DNA from: G965205725 sp965205725
GTDB taxonomy: Bacteria; Pseudomonadota; Gammaproteobacteria; Pseudomonadales; Halieaceae
Assembly (NCBI GenBank): GCA_965205725.1
Contig: OZ242189.1
Location: forward strand, 2,046,001 to 2,110,000
DNA: 64,000 nt
Reading direction: 5' to 3'
Shown: one piece after another, positions 26,610 through 34,450 of the stretch
Position numbering within the stretch: the first letter of the stretch is position 1
Layout of the letters: each line of letters starts with the position of its first letter
Made by a program: the position numbers and the translations under genes
Notes under the pieces: model-generated
What the model saw: only the letters and a program-made list of their open reading frames with translations
The model's database searches: none
Told to the model about the DNA's origin: nothing

Positions 26610-26812
26610 TCAACGATCATAAGGCGCCCGTGATTTAAAATAGGCAATGAACCTCTCGGCGACACCTTCCGGTTTCAGGTACGCGCTGACCACCAGGGGT
26701 TCCACGGGTGTAACGGGTGTAAAGGTGGCATCCTGAATTGATCTGCCGAGAGAATGCCATTTTTATGGCTTTGCATGTTGGCAAGCAGCGCCAGCATGAA
26801 GCGGTTCTTCAT
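26610..26812 (-). pseudogene. Remnant of a small gene with an internal frameshift
   Basis: An ATG at 26812 begins MKNRFMLALLANMQSHKNG, and a second frame joined near 26728 continues with TPVTPVEPLVVSAYLKPEG to a stop at 26610, ending FKSRAPYDR. Together they give about 67 protein-like residues broken by one frame change. I do not recognise the family. Evidence is codon pattern only. Confidence 0.35.
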
Positions 26813-26877
26813 GTCAGGTTCCCTGGTAAAGCTTAATGGGCCGAATAAATGGTGACATATGAACCGTCAGGTCTCAC

Positions 26878-27285
26878 CTAGCTCGTGAAGTGCCTTATCA
26901 CATCAATAACATCGATAATCAGCGACGCGCCTGCAATTACAAGATAGATAGCGATGTACTTGCCAAATATAGTCCCGGGCCCAATTTCACGCCACCTTGA
27001 CATCACCCAGGCATAGGCGGGCAGCCAAAATACGAGGTGTGCTAAACCCAGAATACGGCTGTAACCATAGAGTCCATACAAATATTCCATGAGCGCAGCC
27101 GCAGCCATAAAACTGCCGAGGATCGCTATAGGCTCATAGCGTACTTTCCAGCCTCCGTCTGTTCGAACCGGTATGAATACCAAGGCAATATAATGAGTAG
27201 CCATTAGCACAACTACCCAGGCCTGCAACAATGGGGCTTGCGAAAATATGGCCTCCGTCAGGGTCGGGGATACTTCATAGTCCAT
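26878..27285 (-). CDS. Small membrane protein of unknown function
   Basis: 135 residues with four hydrophobic segments, at about 20-38 (LQAWVVVLMATHYIALVFIP), 50-70 (YEPIAILGSFMAAAALMEY), 78-93 and 107-127 (YIAIYLVIAGASLIIDVIDV). No family recognised. The MITE copy C is inserted directly upstream of its start (27302-27440), so its promoter region has been displaced or replaced. The 3' side faces the decayed gene at 26610-26812. Confidence 0.65.
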   Translation of the reverse strand: MDYEVSPTLTEAIFSQAPLLQAWVVVLMATHYIALVFIPVRTDGGWKVRYEPIAILGSFMAAAALMEYLYGLYGYSRILGLAHLVFWLPAYAWVMSRWREIGPGTIFGKYIAIYLVIAGASLIIDVIDVIRHFTS

Positions 27286-27301
27286 TAATCTACCTCACTC
27301 T

Positions 27302-27440
27302 GAGACCTTTGCACGAAAGCCATTTCACCTGCATGCTGCGTTAAAATCGTACTCAATCGGTCATTTATAAGCATAAACTCCCTCATTCCGTGCGTTTTTG
27401 CCTTGCCTGAAAGTGAAATCATCTTCCGTGCAAAGGTCTC
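27302..27440. mobile_element. MITE copy C (139 bp), GAGACCTTTGCACG family
   Basis: Complete copy with inverted ends GAGACCTTTGCACGAAAG and CTTCCGTGCAAAGGTCTC, flanked on both sides by ACTCT (27297-27301 and 27441-27445). All 139 bases match copy B. It lies 16 bases before the start codon of the membrane protein gene at 27285 and between it and the SDR gene. Confidence 0.95.
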
Positions 27441-27503
27441 ACTCTATTTCAAATAATCGAATCAGTTTGCCATTGAGTGGAATTTCACCACTTGATTTGC
27501 CAT

Positions 27504-28319
27504 TCAGTGGCTAACCTGCCCGTGGTTGATCGACGTGCCGCCGTCTACCGGAATAATGGTTCCGTGAGTATATGCGCCGGCTCGCGAAGCCAAATATATT
27601 GCTATTCCTGCCATGTCATCTTCTTCTCCGACACGGCCTATAAGTGCATTTTTCCTGATTCCCTCTGTGCGTTCATCAATCAGGTGGGCCGACATTTTGC
27701 TTGGAAAGTATCCCGGCGCCACGGCATTTACTGTAATATTTCTTCGTCCAAGTTCAACCGCCAGATGGCGCGTGAGGTGGTGTACGGCTGCCTTACTAGC
27801 CGTATAGGCGTAGTGGCCCCCATCGTGTAAGCCCGTAATATGCAGGCCATCCATTGAACCGATATTGATAACTCTTGCAGGGTCGCCCTTCAAAGCTCCA
27901 GCCTGAAGCAATGGCGTTAGAACCTGCGTCAGCGCAAATACCGCCGTGACATTAATCTTCATTACCTTTTCAAACGCAATTTCCGGGTAATTTTCGTAAC
28001 TCTCCCCCCATGCAGTACCCGCATTATTGATCAGGATATTTAGTCGTTGCTCCCGCTCAGTCAAGACCTCACATAATTTTGCCCGACCCCCAGACTCTGC
28101 CACATCTGCGGCAATTGCAATACATTGGCCAATCTGATTCAAAGTCACCGCAGTTTGCTCACAGTCAATCGCATTGCGCGCAGAGATATAGACCTTGGCA
28201 CCAGCCTGTAACAGCCCTTTGGCGATCATACGTCCAATTCCACGAGACCCGCCAGTAATCAACGCCACTTTCCCTTCGAGGGAGAACAGCCTATTGATAT
28301 CTTTATATTTTTCTTTCAT
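27504..28319 (-). CDS. Short-chain dehydrogenase/reductase (SDR)
   Basis: 271 residues, complete classical SDR: cofactor loop TGGSRGIGRMIAKG near 22-35, NNAG near 98, catalytic Ser in INIGSMDG near 150 and YTASK near 167-171, then PVDGGTSINHG at the C-terminus. It oxidises or reduces a hydroxyl/keto group with NAD(P). Eight tandem 13-base dyads lie 49-152 bases upstream of the start, a possible operator array. Upstream on the same strand is a crotonase gene whose stop abuts a palindromic repeat. Confidence 0.93.
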   Translation of the reverse strand: MKEKYKDINRLFSLEGKVALITGGSRGIGRMIAKGLLQAGAKVYISARNAIDCEQTAVTLNQIGQCIAIAADVAESGGRAKLCEVLTEREQRLNILINNAGTAWGESYENYPEIAFEKVMKINVTAVFALTQVLTPLLQAGALKGDPARVINIGSMDGLHITGLHDGGHYAYTASKAAVHHLTRHLAVELGRRNITVNAVAPGYFPSKMSAHLIDERTEGIRKNALIGRVGEEDDMAGIAIYLASRAGAYTHGTIIPVDGGTSINHGQVSH

Positions 28320-28367
28320 CTCTTATTCCAAAATCCGCTTGAGACAGACAATCTTCATCTTGAGCCT

Positions 28368-28471
28368 GGTTATCAATAACGGTTGTCAATAACGGTTATC
28401 AATAACGGTTGTCAATAACGGTTATCAATAACGGTTGTCAATAACGGTTATCAATAACGGTTGTCAATGAC
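28368..28471. repeat. 13-bp tandem repeat, eight units, in the SDR leader
   Basis: Eight units of GGTTATCAATAAC and GGTTGTCAATAAC that alternate, giving a 26-base higher order. GTTAT-CA-ATAAC within the first form is a perfect dyad, so the array is a row of palindromes. It ends 49 bases upstream of the SDR start codon, where a regulator could bind cooperatively, though simple slippage expansion is equally possible. Confidence 0.9.
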
Positions 28472-28482
28472 TGCCCCTAACC

Positions 28483-28541
28483 AGCCTGTCGGATTTAGGA
28501 CCTTTCTACTGCGGTGACGAGTGCCTAAATCCGACAGGTTG
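28483..28541. repeat. Short copy of the GCCTGTCGGA palindromic element
   Basis: AGCCTGTCGGATTTAGG at the left and CCTAAATCCGACAGG at the right enclose about 30 bases that include TTTCTACTGCGG from the longer copies. It touches the stop codon of the crotonase gene and could form a strong stem in that transcript, so it may act as a terminator. Confidence 0.8.
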
Positions 28542-29327
28542 CTAGGGCACGCGGCTGAGATCACCACCGCTGTCGATAATTTTCCGAAGGGTTGTCGCAG
28601 CTTCCTTGTCGTCGCGCAGTAGCTCATAAAATGCCAGGCTTTCGAGTTTCAGCGCCGCGTCAATCGAAATATCGCTCGATAACCTGCATAGTTTTTTGAT
28701 AGCAGCCAAAGCAAAGGATGATCGCCTTGCGATTTCTTCGGCTCGCGACATCGCCAGCTCAAGCGCGTCCGGCGCGACATCGTGAACCAGTCCGAGATTT
28801 TTTGCTTCAACAGCATTCACAACCTTGCCACGCAACAGGAATTCACTGGCCAACGATTCGCCAATTAGACGCGGCAGCCGGACAGTTCCACCACCACCAG
28901 GGAATATCCCCGCTTTTATTTCTGGAAGGCCTATATGCATTACCGTTTCTGTGGCGATTCGGAGGTCGCAGCCCAAAGCCAGCTCAAAGCCACCGCCCAT
29001 ACACATCCCGTTTATGGCAGCTATCACCGGTTGGGGGGATTCCGCGCAAACCCTGATAAGCCTGGGAAATGTGCTCTCTCCGATGTCTTCTGGTGAAACG
29101 TGTCCTGCGGCCAGCATCACAGCGGCTTTTTCAATGGTCGCCAGGTCAAAGTGTCTGACAAAAACATCGCCAGTGCCAGTGATTACGATCACTTTGGTGC
29201 CAGACGATGCAATAGCGCGCTCCACTGCGATAAGCATTTCATCGGCTGCTTTTTGAGTCATCGTACCCAATGGAGGATCGTCGAAGCGAATGACCGCAGT
29301 GGGGCCGTGCTGTTCTAATTCAATCAT
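28542..29327 (-). CDS. Enoyl-CoA hydratase/isomerase (crotonase) with an atypical oxyanion segment
   Basis: 261 residues. The second oxyanion hole is standard (INGMCMGGGFELALGCDLRI, about 106-125) and GLPEIKAGIFPGGGGTVRLP carries the catalytic Glu. The first segment, usually F-x-A/S-G-x-D-L, here reads VFVRHFDL, so a Gly is replaced by His. This looks like a distinct crotonase branch, perhaps with a different reaction than hydration. Upstream lie a 23-base direct duplication and about 20 copies of an 8-base repeat. It is followed downstream by the 13-base array and the SDR gene. Confidence 0.9.
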   Translation of the reverse strand: MIELEQHGPTAVIRFDDPPLGTMTQKAADEMLIAVERAIASSGTKVIVITGTGDVFVRHFDLATIEKAAVMLAAGHVSPEDIGESTFPRLIRVCAESPQPVIAAINGMCMGGGFELALGCDLRIATETVMHIGLPEIKAGIFPGGGGTVRLPRLIGESLASEFLLRGKVVNAVEAKNLGLVHDVAPDALELAMSRAEEIARRSSFALAAIKKLCRLSSDISIDAALKLESLAFYELLRDDKEAATTLRKIIDSGGDLSRVP

Positions 29328-29344
29328 CTCTTATAATTCTCAAA

Positions 29345-29390
29345 TCGCACTTACCTGTAGTTCTATATCGCACTTACCTGTGATTCTATA
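29345..29390. repeat. Two 23-bp direct repeats before the crotonase gene
   Basis: TCGCACTTACCTGTAGTTC and its near copy TCGCACTTACCTGTGATTC begin 23 bases apart, starting 18 bases upstream of the crotonase start codon at 29327. They lie where the leader and ribosome site would be on the minus strand. Confidence 0.75.
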
Positions 29391-29412
29391 ATGCAGCCGT
29401 CGACTTCTGCTC

Positions 29413-29570
29413 CATTAGCCCATTAGCCCATTAGCCCATTAGCCCATTAGCCCATTAGCCCATTAGCCCATTAGCCCATTAGCCCATTAGCCCATTAGCC
29501 CATTAGCCCATTAGCCCATTAGCCCATTAGCCCATTAGCCCATTAGCCCATTAGCCCATTAGCCCATTAG
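29413..29570. repeat. 8-bp microsatellite, about 20 copies of CATTAGCC
   Basis: A continuous run of CATTAGCC with no visible variation for 158 bases (19.75 units). It lies 86-243 bases upstream of the crotonase start codon at 29327. No spacers, so this is not CRISPR. Length is expected to vary by slippage between strains and could alter promoter spacing. Confidence 0.95.
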
Positions 29571-29760
29571 GTCAAAGGCAATCCAGGGCGGTAAACTCCC
29601 TATTGCCAATTGGATTGTCTCAGCATGAACTTCTTCTGCAATCGACCAGCCTGATCGACCGATGGGCGGAAGTGCTTCTCGCTATTCCAACCGCAACTGT
29701 ACCGGATAGAATGTAATGCGGGCTTGTTACTGACAATCGCGGTTTCTCAATGATTCATCG

Positions 29761-31035
29761 TCACGAGTCATTTGAGTCAGGCTCCATACGCAGCAATAAG
29801 AGCGAAACAATAGCCGCCAAATAGGCGAAGAACATCAATTGAAAGGCTGGCAGGTAACTGCCTTGTGCTTCAAACAACCAGTTGGTGAGTGGCACCGCCA
29901 CAATCCCAAATGGCGCTACCATCGATAAGCTGGGCCCCATAATTGTGGGAAAGGACTCGCGACCAAACCTCGCAGCCAGCATAATAGGCCAGAGTGGCGC
30001 TACCCCGCCGTAGCCGAAACCAAACAAGAGAGCAGCGACCAACAGACCCTCGTAGCTGTGGACTGCTATGATCACGGCGAGACCAATCACCTGTAGAACG
30101 ACAGATGCTGTCAAAACCGCTTTTTTGGGAAAAATGTCCGCCATGAATCCAAAACTGGCCTTTCCCGCTGCTCCCAAAACCGCAGTGAGTGCGACGATGG
30201 ATGAAGCCTTGAGAGCGCTAATGCCGAGGTCTGTTGCATGCGCTGGCAGAGACAAAATTACTGAGGCAATGGCCATATTGCAAAACCCAACAATCATTGT
30301 AATCAGCCATAAATCCCGACTTCTTATTCCCCGCTGGAATGTCCACACATCGGACACTGATGGTTTCATTGCATGAGCCGCTACCCCGCCGTCTGGAAAC
30401 AGGCCGACCTCTTCAGGCGTGCGAATAGCAAACTTCCATATTAGCGGAAGTAACACACACAATAACCCTACTCCGCAGACGAGAAATGAAATTCTCCAGC
30501 CGTATTCAGCAAACAACCAGGTGAGCAAAGGAACCATTACGGCGGCGCTAAGGCTTACACCCAACACAGAAATTCCCATGGCTGTGCCACGGCGCAGCAA
30601 AAACCAGTTTGTCAGCATCATATTGCAAGGCAAAGCGGTCAGACAGACCGTGCCCAGAGCGATAACACCACCATACACAAGATAGAGGTGCCAGACCTCT
30701 CGAACCTGTGACAACAAGATAAAGCCCGCACTAAACAAACCGACGCCACAGTAAAGCATGTGACGCAGTTCCTGCTTGTCAAATAGACGGCTTACATAGG
30801 GTGCTACCAGGGCAATCACGATGGACTCGATCGACAAGGTTAAAGAAATAGTGAACCGGTCTGTATCCAGTGCAGCGGCAAGCGGTTTTAGATAGACGCC
30901 GAATGAGTAATACACCAGACCCATGACCACAAATTGCATGGTGAAAGTGAAAGCGACAATGTACCAGCCGTAAAATATTAACGGGGGTTTTAGCGGCCCT
31001 GCCCTGTTGCTGCTGAATAGAGCGTCATCAGTCAC
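29761..31035 (-). CDS. Major facilitator superfamily transporter
   Basis: About 424 residues from the GTG at 31033-31035, with twelve hydrophobic segments. Recognisable pieces are FYGWYIVAFTFTMQFVVMGL (TM1), GLVYYSFGVYLKPLAAALDT, RGTAMGISVLGVSLSAAVMV and FGFGYGGVAPLWPIMLAARF. The layout fits the monocarboxylate/OFA-like MFS branch that imports or exports organic acids. An earlier GTG at 31087-31089 would overlap the upstream crotonase by 62 bases; the later GTG overlaps its stop by only eight and is preferred. Co-transcribed with the crotonase. Confidence 0.9.
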   Translation of the reverse strand: MTDDALFSSNRAGPLKPPLIFYGWYIVAFTFTMQFVVMGLVYYSFGVYLKPLAAALDTDRFTISLTLSIESIVIALVAPYVSRLFDKQELRHMLYCGVGLFSAGFILLSQVREVWHLYLVYGGVIALGTVCLTALPCNMMLTNWFLLRRGTAMGISVLGVSLSAAVMVPLLTWLFAEYGWRISFLVCGVGLLCVLLPLIWKFAIRTPEEVGLFPDGGVAAHAMKPSVSDVWTFQRGIRSRDLWLITMIVGFCNMAIASVILSLPAHATDLGISALKASSIVALTAVLGAAGKASFGFMADIFPKKAVLTASVVLQVIGLAVIIAVHSYEGLLVAALLFGFGYGGVAPLWPIMLAARFGRESFPTIMGPSLSMVAPFGIVAVPLTNWLFEAQGSYLPAFQLMFFAYLAAIVSLLLLRMEPDSNDS

Positions 31036-31861
31036 GTCGGTTACCAAATTGAGGTTTCGCTTTTTTAATAAAGGCCTTAGCCCCCTCACGCATATTGCGG
31101 GGAATGAGCACGGCTTGATGCTGGGCCTCCAGAGTTACCTGATTGCTAAATGTATTGTGCCGGGCTGCATCAATCGCATCTCGAGTACGCCTTGCTGCGC
31201 CCGGTGATGTGCCCTTTAGAACATTTGCAATACGATCAACCTCCGCATCCAGTTCATCATCCGGCACCGCTTTCCAGATAAGCCCCCATTTTTCAGCTTG
31301 CTCGGCACTAATACGCTCACCCAGCAGCGTGATGCCCAGGGCCCGGGCACGACCCACATGTGCGGGAATACTCCATGTCAACCCCATATCCGGAACCAGA
31401 CCGAGTTGGGTGTTAAAAGTAGCCACAAAAAAAGCGGCGTGGGAGGCAATGGTAATATCACACGCCAGGGATAATCCGAACCCACCTCCAGCAGCCGCAC
31501 CGTTGATTCTGGCAATCGTGGGCACCGGGCATGCCGCAAGGGACCGCAAAGCGTTTTCAAACGTCATATCATTCGGGTCAAATCCAGGAATTCCTTTCTT
31601 ATTGCCATCTCCTTCACCCGGCTTAGGGTTTGGTTTCCCGGTTCCCGCTGGTTCGACCAAATCCGCGCCGGCACAGAAGCCACGTCCAGCACCTGTAAGA
31701 ACAACGACTTTGACAGTCTCGTCTGCAACGACCCGGTCGACCGCTTGCTGAAGACCACTCATCAACAGGAACGACATGGCATTCATTCTGTCCGGCCGGT
31801 TGAGGGTAATCGTGGCAACCCCATCGACATTTGCGTAAGAAACAGGTTCGGCTTCCGTCAT
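31028..31861 (-). CDS. Enoyl-CoA hydratase/isomerase (crotonase), PaaG-like
   Basis: 277 residues from MTEAEPVSYANVDG, chosen because AGAGGATTAAGACC precedes that ATG; a longer frame begins 16 codons earlier. The first oxyanion hole GAGRGFCAGADLVE (about 62-75) is followed by a Pro/Gly-rich insert of about 25 residues. Then come INGAAAGGGFGLSLACDITI and QLGLVPDMGLTW, where the catalytic position has Asp, as in PaaG-type isomerases. The C-terminus AKAFIKKAKPQF is standard. It overlaps the transporter gene. Confidence 0.92.
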   Translation of the reverse strand: MTEAEPVSYANVDGVATITLNRPDRMNAMSFLLMSGLQQAVDRVVADETVKVVVLTGAGRGFCAGADLVEPAGTGKPNPKPGEGDGNKKGIPGFDPNDMTFENALRSLAACPVPTIARINGAAAGGGFGLSLACDITIASHAAFFVATFNTQLGLVPDMGLTWSIPAHVGRARALGITLLGERISAEQAEKWGLIWKAVPDDELDAEVDRIANVLKGTSPGAARRTRDAIDAARHNTFSNQVTLEAQHQAVLIPRNMREGAKAFIKKAKPQFGNRRD

Positions 31862-32154
31862 GGTCTTAATCCTCTGCAAGGTAAATCTTGTCAATCTGCA
31901 CTTTGTCAATCCGCACTACAGGCGATTGAGAGTGTGGCAAAAATCAATGTTCGATCAATTTTAAAAGTGACTAGCCTGTATTCAGGCAGGGGTGCTTTTC
32001 CCCTCGGTTGGCAATCAGCAAATTCTCAATTGTCTTCATAGACCTCTACCTGAGCGGCGAATCCTCCTTTCATCAAAAACCCGGAGCCGGCACTACACGC
32101 ACCGTTGATACCGAGGGAGCGCCCGGAAACACAGTATTGATCAGAGCCTAAAAC

Positions 32155-33093
32155 TCAGGCTAAGGCATCCGCTATTGCTGCAAGAAAGCTTTGCTGTAAT
32201 CTTTGACTGACCGCCGCTTCTGGTACAAATGAGTCGCCAGCGTGATACAGACCGGGAAATACAGTCAATTCACAGGGCACCCCGCTTGCGATCAGGCGCC
32301 TGGCATAGTCGATGCACTCATCGCGAAAGAGATCCGCTGCGCCTACGCAGATATAGGCCGCTGGAAGCTCGGAGAGGTCCCTGGCTCTGGCCGGGGCCGC
32401 ATAGGGCGATGCACTCTCACCCGGCACGCCGTCCAGGTACATTTCCCAGGCATTCAAAGAGGTTTCCCGATTCCAGACCGGGTGATTCTGGTACCGACCC
32501 GAGGTGGTTGCATGCAGATTGTCAAGCATCGGGTACAGCAACATTTGCATGCGCAGGGGAAAGTTCTCCCCATCGCGATTGATTAGCGCCAGAGCAGCGG
32601 TCAGGCCGGCTCCGGCGCTGGCACCGGCAATGGCAATCCTGTCGGGGTCAATAGCGCGATGTTCAGATTCGCCCAGCAACCATTGCAGTGCCGCACAGCA
32701 GTCATCCAATGCGGCAGGGAACGGACATTCAGGTGCAAGCCGATAGTCGACCGACGCCACAGTGCAATCGCAGTAGTCAGCAATTATTGGCGCTCTATTG
32801 TCTTCGGCAGTGCCTAAAATATAGCCGCCGCCGTGTATCCAGAGCACGGCGGGCTGATTCGGCCGGTCTGTCTTGCGATAGACGTGTAATCTGATGTCAG
32901 CGTCGGCAGTTTTAAGCTCGACAACTTCCTGTTGAACGACAACTGGCGCTGGAGGATTACCAGCCCCCATTACTTGACGGATTTCCTGCAAATTGTCCCG
33001 GTTGATATTTAGATTGGGCAGGCTATCCAGTATCGGCCGCAAATCTGGATCAATATGCTTGTAGTCGAGTAGTTTCAGGGGCTCATGTTCCAC
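32155..33093 (-). CDS. Alpha/beta hydrolase of the hormone-sensitive lipase (HSL) family
   Basis: 312 residues with the HSL hallmarks: HGGGYILG near 85 (oxyanion hole), nucleophile Ser in GASAGAGL near 158, Asp in GAADLFRDE near 255 and His in YHAGDSF near 287. It hydrolyses carboxyl esters in the cytoplasm. It starts five bases after the stop of the class C serine hydrolase upstream, so the two are co-transcribed and probably act on the same esterified substrate. Confidence 0.93.
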   Translation of the reverse strand: MEHEPLKLLDYKHIDPDLRPILDSLPNLNINRDNLQEIRQVMGAGNPPAPVVVQQEVVELKTADADIRLHVYRKTDRPNQPAVLWIHGGGYILGTAEDNRAPIIADYCDCTVASVDYRLAPECPFPAALDDCCAALQWLLGESEHRAIDPDRIAIAGASAGAGLTAALALINRDGENFPLRMQMLLYPMLDNLHATTSGRYQNHPVWNRETSLNAWEMYLDGVPGESASPYAAPARARDLSELPAAYICVGAADLFRDECIDYARRLIASGVPCELTVFPGLYHAGDSFVPEAAVSQRLQQSFLAAIADALA

Positions 33094-33098
33094 GCTAT

Positions 33099-34379
33099 TT
33101 ACCTCGTCCAGAACCCCGAGGATTTGCTGCGATAACCCAGGGCCCGGTAGGTCGCATCCAGCAGTGACAGACCGCGTTCGTCAACGTCACCTGAAACGCT
33201 CATTTTATTCATGGTGTAGCCAAAGCTCATGGCCGTTTCCGGGTCGGCGACTCCAATGGATCCGCCAGCCCCGGCGACTCCAAAGGCTCGCCGTCCAAAA
33301 ACCAGCCCGCTTGATGCATCGCCCCCTCGAACTCTTCGATCTCGTACCTTGCTAAACCCGAGCGTCCAGGCAGAGCTGCGCCCCGTTGTTTCATCGCAGT
33401 TGGTCGCCGCCGATATTTCCTCCATTCCGACCAGAGTATCCGCACCCACAAAGTTTATACCGCTGGCTGTTCCACCCATAGCGAAGGGGCGATAGGCACC
33501 CGCCAGCCCTCTGGCACTGGCAATGCCATTAGCCGAAGGAATCTCGGCGGCATGGCTCTCAGGCGAATCGGCATTGAGCCTGCCAGTAGCGGGATCAATA
33601 ACAAGCCCAGCCAGCCAGCCACCATCATTTTCCACGGCCAGAGCGGACACGGAATTGCTGTCCTCTTCCGCCCGTTCATAGATCGCGCCAAAATCTTTGC
33701 CAAAGGGGGCGGGAATCATCGCTGCAACTCGCGGTTCAATCTCCGCCGGTAAGCCACACCATAAGTCCAGCCCCAGCGGCTTGGCGAGTATCTCCTGGAT
33801 ATTGTCACCGACAGACTTTTGGGTGACCCGGCGCATGACTTCCCCAAGGAGCCAACCAAACGTCAGCGCGTGGTAACCCACCCTGGTACCCGGCTCCCAG
33901 AACGGTTGCTGGTTGACCAGAAGATCACAGATGTAATCCCAGTCATAAAAACCGCCCGGCTTGACCCGCTCACGAAACGCTGGCAACCCGACCGTGTGAT
34001 CAAGCAGCATTCGCAGCGTGGCCTTCTCCTTCCCCTTGCAGCCGAATTCAGGCCATATTTCAGCGACTGGCTGGTAAGGGTCGAGCAAACCGCGGTCAAT
34101 CAATACATTGGCAACCAGCGCCACAATACCCTTGCTGCTGGAAAAAATAAGCGAGACCGTGTCGCGGGTCCAGGGCTGCATGGTTTCCGCAGAGGCCACC
34201 CCTCCCCACAAATCCACGACTGTCTCGCCCTCACAGGTAACCGACACACTGGCGCCCACCTCGCCACGCTCCTCAAAATTCCTGACAAAGGCATCCCGTA
34301 CCGCTTCAAACCGGGGTGCGCAGAATCCTTCAACAGCGGCGTTTGCGCAGCTCTCGCCAGGGGGCACCGCATCACTCAT
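33099..34379 (-). CDS. Serine hydrolase of the class C beta-lactamase / EstB type
   Basis: 426 residues. The nucleophile motif SxxK is SSSK in IFSSSKGIVALVANVL near 95-100, and the Tyr motif is YHALTFGWLLGEV near 185. No signal peptide is visible, unlike secreted beta-lactamases, so this is more likely a cytoplasmic esterase or transesterase of the EstB or LovD kind. It is followed by the HSL-type hydrolase five bases later and preceded by a TonB receptor gene 71 bases upstream, all on one strand. Confidence 0.88.
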   Translation of the reverse strand: MSDAVPPGESCANAAVEGFCAPRFEAVRDAFVRNFEERGEVGASVSVTCEGETVVDLWGGVASAETMQPWTRDTVSLIFSSSKGIVALVANVLIDRGLLDPYQPVAEIWPEFGCKGKEKATLRMLLDHTVGLPAFRERVKPGGFYDWDYICDLLVNQQPFWEPGTRVGYHALTFGWLLGEVMRRVTQKSVGDNIQEILAKPLGLDLWCGLPAEIEPRVAAMIPAPFGKDFGAIYERAEEDSNSVSALAVENDGGWLAGLVIDPATGRLNADSPESHAAEIPSANGIASARGLAGAYRPFAMGGTASGINFVGADTLVGMEEISAATNCDETTGRSSAWTLGFSKVRDRRVRGGDASSGLVFGRRAFGVAGAGGSIGVADPETAMSFGYTMNKMSVSGDVDERGLSLLDATYRALGYRSKSSGFWTR

Positions 34380-34393
34380 TACATCAATACCTC

Positions 34394-34412
34394 AAGCCCG
34401 ACAGGCTCCTGG
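34394..34412. repeat. Partial right end of the GCCTGTCGGA element
   Basis: AAGCCCGACAGGCTCCTGG, the right terminus of the family with one change, lies in the short gap between the TonB receptor and serine hydrolase genes. No left partner nearby. Confidence 0.5.
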
Positions 34413-34450
34413 ATTTGCAAAGCGATTTCCTCTATCAGCCGAGGCGAACC

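Noticed and set aside
29413..29570. Possible CRISPR array
   Set aside because: The unit is only 8 bp and contiguous, with no spacers and no cas genes.
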